Origin: UBA2882 sp045542735
Lineage (GTDB): Bacteria; Bacillota; Clostridia; Lachnospirales; Lachnospiraceae
NCBI GenBank assembly: GCA_045542735.1
Contig: JAZQLQ010000003.1
Coordinates: forward strand, 31,872-95,871
Direction of reading: 5' to 3'
Length of the DNA: 64,000 nt
Part shown: one piece after another, positions 52,553 to 62,137 of the stretch
How the letters are laid out: each line of letters opens with the position of its first letter
Position numbering within the stretch: the stretch's first letter is position 1
Translations under genes and position numbers: made by a program
The notes under the pieces: model-generated
Databases searched by the model: none
What the model was told of the DNA's origin: nothing
Seen by the model: the letters and a program-made list of their open reading frames with translations, nothing else

Positions 52553-55467
52553 ATTAAATTCTCCGTATGATGAAATAATTCACTATTTTCTTTTATTTTT
52601 TCTTCACTACCAATGACACAGACATGATCCTGCTCCATAAATGCATCAATATATGCAGCTAAGGAACGGATGGTCTCCGGATTGGTGGCAAGTAACTCAT
52701 CTCTTTCTTTCTGCTCCATGTCGAAATCATATTCTGCAAAATAGGCACTCATGGAACGGTTGCCCTTGGTCTGTGGTGTCAAAGGTACATCCTTATCACT
52801 AATAGCACCAATGACATATTTGGTCATGGTACGCTCATCCGCATCAAAAGCCCTGATATAATCAGCTGCTTTTTGATATACATCCAAAGTTTCCTTTAAG
52901 TTGGGATCACGGTAAGATACAAAATAACTCTCTCCCGTCTTTTGGTAGTTGGTCATGCATCCGTATGCCCCGCCCTTAACACGGACATTGAGCCATAAAT
53001 ACTCATAACCCATCATAACTTTCAATACGCGTAAGGCACCATGATAAGGCAATCCTTTTTCCTTATAATTACCGCAACGGCATACATACTGTACCTGTCC
53101 CGAGGTCTTGAATCCTTCGTTATATACCTTGGGTTCAATACACAATTCTTTGTGCTCTACCTTTGTGGTAAACAGTTTCGCCTTGCAGGAAGGAATCCCT
53201 GAAAGCACTTCCTCTAAACCTTCCCTTGTACCGGTATAGTCCACACAAAACCGCTCCGGACGACATATCTTTTCTACCAGACTTTGTAAATCTGCAATCA
53301 ACGCATCTGCCCGATTATCAAAATCAGCCACCAATGCCGTTAATTTTCTATAAAACGCAATGCCCCGCATCTGCTCTTCTATATAGGCTGTTTTATTAAA
53401 ATAGGACGCCGCACGAAGCTCTGCTGCCACATGCCCCGAACTCTGCATATTGGCCTCTACCTTGGACTTGCATTCCTCCAAAATCTCACGCAGACGTTTC
53501 TTGTCAGAAAAATCGCTTTCCAACAACAACTCTTCCATCAATGCAAAGGCTTTGTCAGCCTGTCCATAGAGCGCTTTTGCCTTGCACTCTACATGAAGAC
53601 GGAATTTATCATCATCCTTGGCATTGGCATAGGTATTTACTACCGGCGCAATACCACCGGTATGCATAAAGATTTCATTGAAGAAATCTGCATATCCATG
53701 CTGCTTTGTATCCATCAATCCCCATACAGCCTTTAATACACCCAGGGTAAATAAATCCTTTTCTTCAATTCCCTCCACAGGGAATATCAAACGGATATAA
53801 GAAACCTTGTTGGTAAAAATATCATGAAACAAAACCTTGGTACCATCCTGTTCCATCTCTTCCAACACAAAAGGCTCTGCTTCCTTCTTCAAATCTTCCC
53901 GCTTCAGCATAGGAATCTTGGCAATATCCTCCGGTGCATCCTCCGACTCCTGATACTCCTTGAGCGCCTTTGTCTCTTTGACCAGTTTCTCAATCTGGGA
54001 CTCTGTCAACATAGCTTTATAATCTGCCAGTTGTTGTGCTAATTTCCTATCTTTTTCTGCATTTAATCCGGGCTTTGGAACAACACAGACAATGGACTTA
54101 TGTGTATTTTGAAGTAAATAGGTCTGTATCAGTTGTTCAAAATAATCGGTGTCAATTTTTTTCCGAAGTACTGCATAGGTATCATTTGCCTCTACATGCA
54201 TAAAGGGACTGTTTGCATCATAAAGCCAGCTGTCAAACATCTGCAAGCCATACATCAAGCCCTTAGGATAAGAACCAAAATCTGCTTCCCGATACTTGAA
54301 TTCAAAATAATTTAAGGCAGCGGTCAAGGATTTTTTAGAGATTCCCTCTTTTACCAGGCGTTTCAACTCTCCTTCTACCGTCTTCACAAATTCTTCCTTC
54401 TGATCATAGTTGGCATTCTTCGCTACCACGGAAAAATAAGGCTGATACACACCATTATCATAGACACTGTAAATCTCAGTGCCGATGCCTTTATCTGTCA
54501 ACAATTGCTTCAGCGAAGCTCCGGGCGCAGAACAAAGGGCGTAATCCAAAATCTGGAAGGCAATATACTTTTCTTTATCCAATACATTTCCCACAACTGC
54601 ATTGTAGGATAAATAAGTATTATTTTCCTCCGATTCATCACTGGTAATGGAATATTCTTTTACCACATCCACCGGTTGTACAAATGCTGTTTGTTCCTTT
54701 ATCTCCGAATCCACATTTTGATAATCAAAAGCTGACAGATACTGTTCATCCATCCAGTTCAGTTTTTCTGCCATATCCATATCGCCATACAGATAAATAT
54801 AGCTATTGGATGGGTGATAATACTTTTTGTGAAATTCCAAATACTCTTCATAGGTCAAATCCGGAATGTCATCGGGATCACCGCCGGATTCGTTGGCATA
54901 GGTATTGTCCGGGAATAAGGTATTTAAAATCGCCCGGTCCAGTACATCATCCGGAGATGAAAAGGCTCCCTTCATCTCGTTGTATACTACACCATTGATT
55001 TTTAACTCCCCATCTTTATCATCAAGCTCATAATGCCAGCCTTCCTGCATAAAGATTTTTTTCTCTTTAAAAATATTGGGATAAAATACAGCATCCAAAT
55101 AAACATCCATGAGATTCTGAAAATCCGCATCATTACAACTTGCTACCGGATAGACCGTCTTGTCAGGATAAGTCATGGCATTCAAAAATGTATTGAGTGA
55201 ACCCTTCACCAACTCTACAAAAGGGTCTTTTACCGGAAATTTACGGGAACCGCACAAAACCGTATGCTCCATAATATGAGCCACCCCGGTGCTGTTGTCG
55301 GGCGTGGTACGGAATCCGATATAAAACACTTTGTTGGGATCATCGTTTTTTAACACTACAACTTTTGCTCCACTTTTTTTGTGTTGCAAAATTGCACCTT
55401 TGGAGTTTAAGTCCGGTACATCCCGTAACTCTTTTATGTCATATGCTTTACAGCTCTCTAAATTCAT
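52549..55467 (-). CDS. M16C (presequence protease/PreP-like) zinc metallopeptidase
   Basis: Large inverzincin that degrades peptides inside a closed two-half chamber. 972 residues. The inverted zinc motif HIMEHTVLCGS (HxxEH, about residue 66) is followed by the distal Glu in a segment around FQNLMDVYLDAV. The M16C linker and the second, inactive half follow, with the R/Y-containing region RVKGGAYGCMTNYQ near the end. GGAGG precedes the ATG. It is upstream of era in the same transcript. Likely cytosolic since no signal is present. Confidence 0.9.
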   Translation of the reverse strand: MNLESCKAYDIKELRDVPDLNSKGAILQHKKSGAKVVVLKNDDPNKVFYIGFRTTPDNSTGVAHIMEHTVLCGSRKFPVKDPFVELVKGSLNTFLNAMTYPDKTVYPVASCNDADFQNLMDVYLDAVFYPNIFKEKKIFMQEGWHYELDDKDGELKINGVVYNEMKGAFSSPDDVLDRAILNTLFPDNTYANESGGDPDDIPDLTYEEYLEFHKKYYHPSNSYIYLYGDMDMAEKLNWMDEQYLSAFDYQNVDSEIKEQTAFVQPVDVVKEYSITSDESEENNTYLSYNAVVGNVLDKEKYIAFQILDYALCSAPGASLKQLLTDKGIGTEIYSVYDNGVYQPYFSVVAKNANYDQKEEFVKTVEGELKRLVKEGISKKSLTAALNYFEFKYREADFGSYPKGLMYGLQMFDSWLYDANSPFMHVEANDTYAVLRKKIDTDYFEQLIQTYLLQNTHKSIVCVVPKPGLNAEKDRKLAQQLADYKAMLTESQIEKLVKETKALKEYQESEDAPEDIAKIPMLKREDLKKEAEPFVLEEMEQDGTKVLFHDIFTNKVSYIRLIFPVEGIEEKDLFTLGVLKAVWGLMDTKQHGYADFFNEIFMHTGGIAPVVNTYANAKDDDKFRLHVECKAKALYGQADKAFALMEELLLESDFSDKKRLREILEECKSKVEANMQSSGHVAAELRAASYFNKTAYIEEQMRGIAFYRKLTALVADFDNRADALIADLQSLVEKICRPERFCVDYTGTREGLEEVLSGIPSCKAKLFTTKVEHKELCIEPKVYNEGFKTSGQVQYVCRCGNYKEKGLPYHGALRVLKVMMGYEYLWLNVRVKGGAYGCMTNYQKTGESYFVSYRDPNLKETLDVYQKAADYIRAFDADERTMTKYVIGAISDKDVPLTPQTKGNRSMSAYFAEYDFDMEQKERDELLATNPETIRSLAAYIDAFMEQDHVCVIGSEEKIKENSELFHHTENLI

Positions 55468-55479
55468 GCTTGCCTCCGA

Positions 55480-55905
55480 TTATACATGCATCATCATCAA
55501 ATGACGCTTTTTAAAGTAAATTTCCTGAATCAGACAAATATCCAGATGCTCTTTGATATAATCATCTCTCAGAAAATCATCCAAGGAATAATCCTTTGTC
55601 TCATATTCTTCCTTGCTATTTCCTTTTTTATCCTGCTTTTGTACACAAAAAGTCACCTTAATTTGTAGACGCAACTGCGAAAAAGCCAGATAACACATGG
55701 AATCATCCCTTAATTGCACCAAATGCTCTGCAATCTTTGTCTGTGGTTGTACTTCCTTATAAAACACACGATACACCGCATCCTTCAAACGGCTGGGGGT
55801 ATCGTCGCTTTCTGCCAACTCAGCATAAGAGTACTGTGCACCTACATAAACATTGGAAAAATCCTGTATCACATATTTATAATCCTGTTCACCCAATTGA
55901 ATCAT
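55480..55905 (-). CDS. Conserved hypothetical protein, DUF6145-like
   Basis: 141 residues, no signal or membrane segment, rich in Tyr, Gln and Lys (MIQLGEQDYKYVIQDFSNVY). The order with the M16C peptidase downstream and the sigma-like gene upstream suggests the Lachnospiraceae family DUF6145; I assign it by position and general look rather than a diagnostic motif. CGGAG precedes the ATG and the gap to the M16C gene is 12 bases. Function unknown. Confidence 0.6.
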   Translation of the reverse strand: MIQLGEQDYKYVIQDFSNVYVGAQYSYAELAESDDTPSRLKDAVYRVFYKEVQPQTKIAEHLVQLRDDSMCYLAFSQLRLQIKVTFCVQKQDKKGNSKEEYETKDYSLDDFLRDDYIKEHLDICLIQEIYFKKRHLMMMHV

Positions 55906-55921
55906 TATTTTCTCCGTCCTA

Positions 55922-56665
55922 TTAATCTGCTTTTATCTCAAGAGTGTCAATCTGATCTCCGCTCAAACGGTATGCCTCTTCAATCTCGCCTACGGTTAAA
56001 TCCGTTTCTGCAGCTAATTCCTCCGGCGTTACTTTACGGCGCAACTCCTGATACAGTTCCTCTGCCGCTTCTGCCACACGGTTCACCTGCTCCAATATCT
56101 TATCATCAATTTCTCTTTCGTCTACTTCACTGGACACCAACACTTCCATGGCATCCATAATCAAGCCTGCAAAAAAACCTTCCGCATCTTCCGGCTTTTC
56201 AATACAACTTGTCATGGATACACCTGCTGCCAAAGCCACATTACCTTCGCCGATTAAATCTTCCATCAGTACACCTTGTCCGGCATAAAGCTTGGCAATC
56301 TCAACCACCTTGGGTAAAAACACCTCCAACAGTCTTCCCTGGGCAATCTTATCATCCTCCATGGCACTCTTTACCAACACCATTTTCTCCTCATCTGTAA
56401 CTGCGGGCAAAGCATGGATTTCCTCCATAAACATTTCCAAAAAGTCTTTATCTTCCGCACTCATAGCTTCGTCCGGATCAAAAGCCTCTTCCACCGCAAT
56501 CTTGTGATTCGTTAGGTATTCATAGATAAAAGGTAGTTTGCTCTCTTCAATTCCTGTCTGAGGAAAACCTTCCTTTACCTGTTCTTTGGAAAGTTGATTG
56601 CCCTGACTTTTCCCAAGACGCACAAGCTCCATCAATTCTTTTCTAAAAATCTCTTCCTGTCCCAT
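55922..56665 (-). CDS. Degenerate sigma-70-like protein lacking region 4
   Basis: 247 residues. Residues 8-56 resemble RpoD region 1.1 (LMELVRLGKSQGNQLSKEQV to YEYLTNHKI). Residues 70-148 follow regions 1.2 to 2.2, with KVVEIAKLYAGQGVLMEDLI matching the SigA sequence [20 protein letters not shown] and then GEGN. The 2.3/2.4 part is degraded (FFAGLIMDAMEVLV instead of the aromatic WWIRQAI block). Residues 190-245 follow region 3 (RKVTPEELAAETDLTVGEIEE). Region 4 is absent. It should keep the core-polymerase contact but not promoter recognition, which is inference. Neighbours are a rhomboid-like gene and a DUF6145-like gene in one operon. Confidence 0.78.
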   Translation of the reverse strand: MGQEEIFRKELMELVRLGKSQGNQLSKEQVKEGFPQTGIEESKLPFIYEYLTNHKIAVEEAFDPDEAMSAEDKDFLEMFMEEIHALPAVTDEEKMVLVKSAMEDDKIAQGRLLEVFLPKVVEIAKLYAGQGVLMEDLIGEGNVALAAGVSMTSCIEKPEDAEGFFAGLIMDAMEVLVSSEVDEREIDDKILEQVNRVAEAAEELYQELRRKVTPEELAAETDLTVGEIEEAYRLSGDQIDTLEIKAD

Positions 56666-56673
56666 AACTTCAC

Positions 56674-57576
56674 CTACTCATCTTTCTTAATATGCACATG
56701 GGTATAAATGTGCTTGGAACAATACTCATAATTGCCCTCACACTTGGAACAAAAGCGGAAGGTTTCATCTTCATCTGCTTCTTCGGTAATACCACAAATG
56801 GCACATTTATGACGGGTTGCCTTTTTCATCTTAACCACATGGCGTTCAAACTCTTTGGAACGTTTGATTTGTCCGGGTGTGCGGAAGTTTTTCCTTGTCA
56901 CAATAAAAAAGCACAATACATTCAACAAGGAAAATCCAATGACGATTGCTTCTACCATACCTACAACCCAGCCGGCAAGAAAACTCATATAAATCTGATA
57001 CAGCATGATAAGTACATAAATCACACCTAATACCTTGGTCTTGATAGGAATAACAAACATAAACAGCATCTGTGCATCAGGATAGGTAATGGCAAATGCC
57101 AAAAAGATAGACATACTGATATAAAAAGTCCTGAACATATATGCTGTTTCAGCACTCAATGCCTGCATAGTTGCCATGTCTGCACCGCCGCCTAAAACCA
57201 GGAAAATACCATAGAGCAAAAACGCACCTATAATCGTAAAAATCAAACCCGAAAACATAAATACATTGTATTTAAAACTCCCCCAGGTTCTTTCTAACAT
57301 AGTACCGATATTGTAATAACAATACAGCATAACCAGGGTTAAAACATCGATACCTCCCGGTGGAATCAACACCCAAGTCACAAGACGCCAAATCTGCCCA
57401 TGTAAAATCGCATACACATCCAGAGTCAGATAGGACACCAATGCTGCAATCCCCGGATTCCTCATTGCCGCCAACTGCAATATATAACCAATAGCATAAC
57501 AGATAATCAAATACCAGGTCAGATTACGGATTGCATACTTTCCATATTTTTGTTCCATTTTATAAAACCAAATCAT
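56674..57576 (-). CDS. Rhomboid-like membrane protein, catalytically empty, with zinc-ribbon tail
   Basis: 300 residues, six hydrophobic segments. It shows rhomboid-fold landmarks: HGQIWRLVTWVLIPP after segment one, GTMLERTWGSFKYNVF, and PDAQMLFMFVIPIKTKVLGV. The catalytic GxSG serine and histidine of active rhomboid proteases are not visible, so it is probably a pseudoprotease. The cytosolic tail from about residue 255 carries CAICG...CSKCEGNYEYCSKHIYTHVH, a zinc-ribbon-like arrangement of Cys and His. First gene of the operon with the sigma-like protein; the start MIWFYKMEQKYGKYA is set by AGAGG. Confidence 0.72.
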   Translation of the reverse strand: MIWFYKMEQKYGKYAIRNLTWYLIICYAIGYILQLAAMRNPGIAALVSYLTLDVYAILHGQIWRLVTWVLIPPGGIDVLTLVMLYCYYNIGTMLERTWGSFKYNVFMFSGLIFTIIGAFLLYGIFLVLGGGADMATMQALSAETAYMFRTFYISMSIFLAFAITYPDAQMLFMFVIPIKTKVLGVIYVLIMLYQIYMSFLAGWVVGMVEAIVIGFSLLNVLCFFIVTRKNFRTPGQIKRSKEFERHVVKMKKATRHKCAICGITEEADEDETFRFCSKCEGNYEYCSKHIYTHVHIKKDE

Positions 57577-57627
57577 GTAATTTTACACCTCTTTTTGTAT
57601 TCATAACTTCTATACATAGTCCATAAT

Positions 57628-57656
57628 ATTTTATCATGTGGTTTTGCCACTGTAAA
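57628..57656 (-). promoter_or_regulatory. Promoter of the pseudo-rhomboid/sigma-like operon
   Basis: Minus strand TTTACA (57656-57651), 17-base spacer, TAAAAT (57633-57628), about 52 bases before the start at 57576. It may also feed the DUF6145, M16C and era genes since the gaps are short. Confidence 0.7.
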
Positions 57657-57718
57657 TAAAGGGCTTAAAATTTCATTTTTCTTTTATAAACTTGACAAAA
57701 TCTTAACGTTTAAAATAA

Positions 57719-57747
57719 TTGAACTCTCAAAATATTTGTCGTATAAT
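57719..57747 (+). promoter_or_regulatory. Promoter of the activase gene
   Basis: TTGAAC (57719-57724), 17-base spacer, TATAAT (57742-57747), 52 bases before the ATG at 57799. AAGGAG (57784-57789) is the ribosome site. Confidence 0.82.
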
Positions 57748-57798
57748 GTACTTTGTATGCGAAAATTCGAATTACATATAAACAAGGAGCGATTTAGT

Positions 57799-60700
57799 AT
57801 GAGCACATCATACAACACATTGGGAATCGATATCGGTTCCACAACCGTAAAAATTGCAATTTTAGACGAAAAACACAATATATTATTTTCTGATTACCGC
57901 AGACATTTTGCAAACATTCAGGAAACTTTATCTGATTTGTTAAAAGAAACCGTTAGCAGACTTGGCGACTTACAGGTCAGTCCTATGATTACCGGCTCCG
58001 GCGGACTGACTTTGGCAAACCACTTAAACGTTCCCTTTGTACAGGAAGTTATCGCGGTATCTTCTGCGTTAACCGACTATGCCCCCCAGACTGATGTTGC
58101 CATTGAGTTAGGTGGTGAAGATGCCAAAATCATTTACTTTGAAGGCGGCAATGTAGAACAACGTATGAACGGAATCTGTGCCGGCGGTACCGGTTCTTTT
58201 ATCGACCAGATGGCATCCTTATTGCAGACAGATGCATCCGGCTTAAATGAATATGCCAAAGGCTATCAGTCTCTTTACACCATCGCTGCACGTTGCGGTG
58301 TATTTGCCAAGACTGATATCCAGCCTTTGATTAATGATGGTGCTACCAGGGAAGATTTAGCTGCATCCATTTTCCAGGCAGTTGTAAACCAGACCATTTC
58401 CGGTCTTGCCTGCGGAAAACCCATTCGCGGCCATGTCGCTTTCTTAGGTGGTCCTTTACACTTTTTATCCGAATTAAAAGAAGCTTTTATCCGCACTTTA
58501 AAATTAGATGATGAGCATATCATAGCACCCGAGCATTCTCATTTATTTGCAGCCATCGGTTCTGCTTTAAATGCCAAAGAAGAAGTATCCTTCCATCTGA
58601 TGGAAATGGCTGACCGCTTATCCGACGGTATCAAGATGGAATTTGAAGTAGAGCGTCTGGAGCCTTTATTCGCTACCCAGACCGAATATGAGTTATTCAC
58701 CACCCGTCATGGTAATGCCAAGGTATCCAGATGTGAATTGGAAAACTACGAAGGCAATTGCTATCTGGGTATTGATGCCGGTTCTACTACAACCAAACTG
58801 GCATTAGTAGGTGAAGACGGACGACTTCTCTACTCCTTCTATAGCAGTAACAACGGAAGTCCGCTGACCACAGCAATTTCCGCTATTTGTGATATTTATA
58901 AAAAATTACCTGATAAAGCTAAAATTGTTCATTCCTGCTCTACCGGTTATGGAGAAGCATTGATGAAAGCTGCTTTCCTTTTGGATGAAGGTGAAGTGGA
59001 AACCGTTGCCCACTACTATGCAGCTGCCTCCTTCTCTCCTGACGTGGATTGCATCCTTGACATCGGTGGTCAGGACATGAAATGTATCAAAATTAAAAAC
59101 CAAACTGTTGACAGCGTGCAATTAAATGAAGCATGTTCTTCCGGTTGCGGTTCTTTTATTGAGACCTTTGCACAATCCTTAAACTTCAGTGTACAGGATT
59201 TTGCTAAAGAGGCTCTTTTTGCAGCGCATCCCATTGATCTGGGAACCCGTTGTACCGTATTTATGAACTCCAAAGTAAAACAGGCGCAGAAAGAAGGCGC
59301 ATCCGTTGCCGATATTTCTGCCGGTCTTGCATATTCTGTTATTAAAAATGCTTTATTTAAGGTTATCAAGGTATCCGATGCTTCTGAGCTTGGCAAAAAA
59401 ATCGTCGTTCAAGGCGGTACTTTCTATAATGATGCGGTACTTCGCAGTTTTGAAAAAATTGCAGGCTGCGAAGCTGTCCGCCCTGATATTGCAGGTATCA
59501 TGGGTGCCTTTGGTGCTGCTTTAATTGCCAAAGAACGTTATCACGAAAAAATGAATAAAAACGAAAGCTGTGATCCTATACAGGAAACCACCATGCTTTC
59601 TTTGGAACAAATTGAAGCTTTGGAATTTACTACCCGGATGGCAAAATGTAAGGGTTGTACCAACAACTGCCGTCTGACCATCAATCAGTTCTCAGGTGGC
59701 CGTCAGTTTATCTCCGGCAACCGTTGCGAACGTGGTATTGGCAAGGAAAAGAACGCCAACAAACTTCCCAACTTATTTGAATATAAAAACCAGAGAGTAT
59801 TCGGCTATGAGCCGCTTCCTATGGATCAGGCAAGCCGCGGACAGGTTGGTATCCCCAGAGTCCTCAACATGTATGAAAACTATCCTTTCTGGTTTACCTT
59901 CTTTACAAAATTGAAATATCAGGTGGTACTCTCTCCGGCTTCGACCCACAAGATTTATGAGTTGGGTATTGAATCCATTCCCAGTGAATCCGAGTGTTAT
60001 CCTGCAAAACTGGCACACGGTCATATCACATGGCTGATCCGTCAGGGTATACCTTACATATTCTACCCTTCCGTGTTTTATGAACGCGATGAGGTAAAAG
60101 GTGCAAACAACCATTACAACTGCCCCATTGTTACCTCATATCCTGAGAATATCAAAAACAATGTGGAAGAAATCGGACGTGGCGAAGTCAGATTTGCCAA
60201 TCCTTTTATGAACTTCCGGGATATAAAAACAGTTGGTGATGCATTGGTAAAAGAGTTTGCTGATATTCCCGAAGGCGAAGTGCGCGATGCCGTACAAAAA
60301 GCCTGGGATGAATTGGAAGCTGCCCGCGACGATATGCGTAAAAAAGGTGAAGAGACTTTAAAATATCTGGAAGAAACCGGCAGACGCGGTATTGTCCTTG
60401 CAGGACGTCCTTATCATATTGATCCCGAAATCAACCACGGTATCCCCGAGCTTATCAACTCCTATGATATCGCTGTATTAACTGAGGACAGTGTTTCCCA
60501 TCTGGGTAAACCCGAACGTCCCTTAATCGTATCTGATCAGTGGATGTACCATTCCAGATTGTATGCAGCAGCTGCTTTTGTCCGTACCCGAGACGATTTG
60601 GATATGATCCAGTTAAATTCTTTTGGTTGTGGTCTGGATGCCGTTACTACCGACCAGGTAAATGATATCCTGTCCGGTTCTGATAAGATATATACCTGCT

Positions 60701-62058
60701 TAAAGATTGACGAAGTTAACAACTTAGGTGCTGCACGTATCCGTGTACGTTCCCTGATTGCTGCACTTCGTGTAAAGGAACAGAAAAAAGAAGAACGCGT
60801 AGTACGTTCAACAGCCATGAACCGTGTACTTTTTACAGAGGAAATGCGTAAAGATTATACAATTCTCTGTCCCCAGATGTCCCCGATTCACTTCGACATG
60901 TTAAAACCTGCTTTAAAAGCATGCGGTTACAATTTTGAAGTTATCCCGGACAATGACAGACGTGCTGTAGACACCGGATTAAAATACGTAAATAACGATG
61001 CCTGCTATCCTTCCCTCATTGTTGTGGGACAAATTATGAATGCCTTAAATTCCGGCAGATACGATTTGAATAAGGTCGCAGTCATGATCACACAGACCGG
61101 TGGCGGTTGCCGTGCCACCAACTATATCGGCTTTATCCGCCGCGCTTTGGCAAAAGCAAACCTTGAACACATTCCGGTTATTTCCTTAAATATGTCCGGT
61201 TTGGAAGCAAATCCCGGATTTAAGTTGGATTTAAACCTCTTAATGCGTGTCGTATATGGTGCATCCTTAGGTGACGTATTCATGCGTTGCCTCTACCGCA
61301 TGCGTCCTTACGAAAAAGAAAAAGGCTCAGCCAACGCCTTACACCAGAAATGGTTAAAGGAATGTCAGGACTTTGTAGGCTCCAAACATCCTTCCATTTT
61401 TAAATTTAACAAACTCTGCAAACAGATTATCAGAGATTTTGATAACCTACCCATTACAGATGAAAAGAAGCCCCGTGTAGGTATTGTTGGTGAGATTCTT
61501 GTCAAATTCTTACCGGAAGCAAACAACCATCTGGCAGAGCTTTTGGAAGCAGAAGGTGCCGAGGCTGTATGTCCCGATTTGTTAGACTTTATGATGTACT
61601 GTTTCTATAATCAGATATATAAAGGCGAACAGCTTGGTATGTCCAAAAAAACTGCACGAAACAGCCGTCTGGGTATTTGGGCATTCGATTTTCTTCGCCG
61701 CCCTGCCGCAAAGGCATTAGCAAAAAGTAAGCACTTTGACCCTCCGGCAAATATTTATGATTTGGCAAACTATGCCAAGGATATCGTATCCCTTGGTAAC
61801 CAAACAGGCGAGGGTTGGTTCTTAACCGGTGAAATGCTTGAACTTATTCATTCAGGCACTCCTAATATCGTATGTACACAGCCCTTCGGTTGTCTGCCAA
61901 ACCACGTAGTGGGTAAAGGTGTTATCAAAGAGCTTCGCCGCCGTTACCCAGAAAGTAACATTGTGGCCATCGACTACGATCCCGGCGCCAGCGAAGTTAA
62001 CCAGTTGAACCGTATCAAGTTGATGCTGTCTACTGCATTTAAAAATTTAGATAAATAA
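57799..62058 (+). CDS. 2-hydroxyacyl-CoA dehydratase activase-type protein, large fused form
   Basis: ATP-driven electron donor of the HgdC/BadFG family, fused to extra domains. 1419 residues from MSTSYNTLGIDIGSTTVKIA (AAGGAG 9 bases upstream). Two tandem ASKHA ATPase domains are present: GIDIGST at about residue 9 with GICAGGTGSFIDQMA, and GIDAGSTTTK at about residue 325 with EACSSGCGSFIETFA, whose cysteines hold the subunit-bridging cluster. The DUF2229-like part starts with CKGCTNNC (about 617) and has SESECYPAKLAHG. The C-terminal half carries further conserved Cys (CGGGCRATNY-like TGGGCRATNYIGF, QPFGCLPNHVVGKG). The partner reductase or dehydratase is not adjacent; the substrate is unknown. 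Confidence 0.88.
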   Translation: MSTSYNTLGIDIGSTTVKIAILDEKHNILFSDYRRHFANIQETLSDLLKETVSRLGDLQVSPMITGSGGLTLANHLNVPFVQEVIAVSSALTDYAPQTDVAIELGGEDAKIIYFEGGNVEQRMNGICAGGTGSFIDQMASLLQTDASGLNEYAKGYQSLYTIAARCGVFAKTDIQPLINDGATREDLAASIFQAVVNQTISGLACGKPIRGHVAFLGGPLHFLSELKEAFIRTLKLDDEHIIAPEHSHLFAAIGSALNAKEEVSFHLMEMADRLSDGIKMEFEVERLEPLFATQTEYELFTTRHGNAKVSRCELENYEGNCYLGIDAGSTTTKLALVGEDGRLLYSFYSSNNGSPLTTAISAICDIYKKLPDKAKIVHSCSTGYGEALMKAAFLLDEGEVETVAHYYAAASFSPDVDCILDIGGQDMKCIKIKNQTVDSVQLNEACSSGCGSFIETFAQSLNFSVQDFAKEALFAAHPIDLGTRCTVFMNSKVKQAQKEGASVADISAGLAYSVIKNALFKVIKVSDASELGKKIVVQGGTFYNDAVLRSFEKIAGCEAVRPDIAGIMGAFGAALIAKERYHEKMNKNESCDPIQETTMLSLEQIEALEFTTRMAKCKGCTNNCRLTINQFSGGRQFISGNRCERGIGKEKNANKLPNLFEYKNQRVFGYEPLPMDQASRGQVGIPRVLNMYENYPFWFTFFTKLKYQVVLSPASTHKIYELGIESIPSESECYPAKLAHGHITWLIRQGIPYIFYPSVFYERDEVKGANNHYNCPIVTSYPENIKNNVEEIGRGEVRFANPFMNFRDIKTVGDALVKEFADIPEGEVRDAVQKAWDELEAARDDMRKKGEETLKYLEETGRRGIVLAGRPYHIDPEINHGIPELINSYDIAVLTEDSVSHLGKPERPLIVSDQWMYHSRLYAAAAFVRTRDDLDMIQLNSFGCGLDAVTTDQVNDILSGSDKIYTCLKIDEVNNLGAARIRVRSLIAALRVKEQKKEERVVRSTAMNRVLFTEEMRKDYTILCPQMSPIHFDMLKPALKACGYNFEVIPDNDRRAVDTGLKYVNNDACYPSLIVVGQIMNALNSGRYDLNKVAVMITQTGGGCRATNYIGFIRRALAKANLEHIPVISLNMSGLEANPGFKLDLNLLMRVVYGASLGDVFMRCLYRMRPYEKEKGSANALHQKWLKECQDFVGSKHPSIFKFNKLCKQIIRDFDNLPITDEKKPRVGIVGEILVKFLPEANNHLAELLEAEGAEAVCPDLLDFMMYCFYNQIYKGEQLGMSKKTARNSRLGIWAFDFLRRPAAKALAKSKHFDPPANIYDLANYAKDIVSLGNQTGEGWFLTGEMLELIHSGTPNIVCTQPFGCLPNHVVGKGVIKELRRRYPESNIVAIDYDPGASEVNQLNRIKLMLSTAFKNLDK

Positions 62059-62061
62059 TAA

Positions 62062-62098
62062 AAAGTACCGTTCACACTTTAATGAACGGTACTTTTTT
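62062..62098 (+). terminator. Terminator of the activase gene
   Basis: AAAGTACCGTTCA and TGAACGGTACTTT form a 13-bp perfect stem around an 8-base loop followed by TTTTTTG. Confidence 0.92.
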
Positions 62099-62137
62099 GT
62101 TCTTACATTGTTGTGGACATGACGGATTTTCCTGTTA

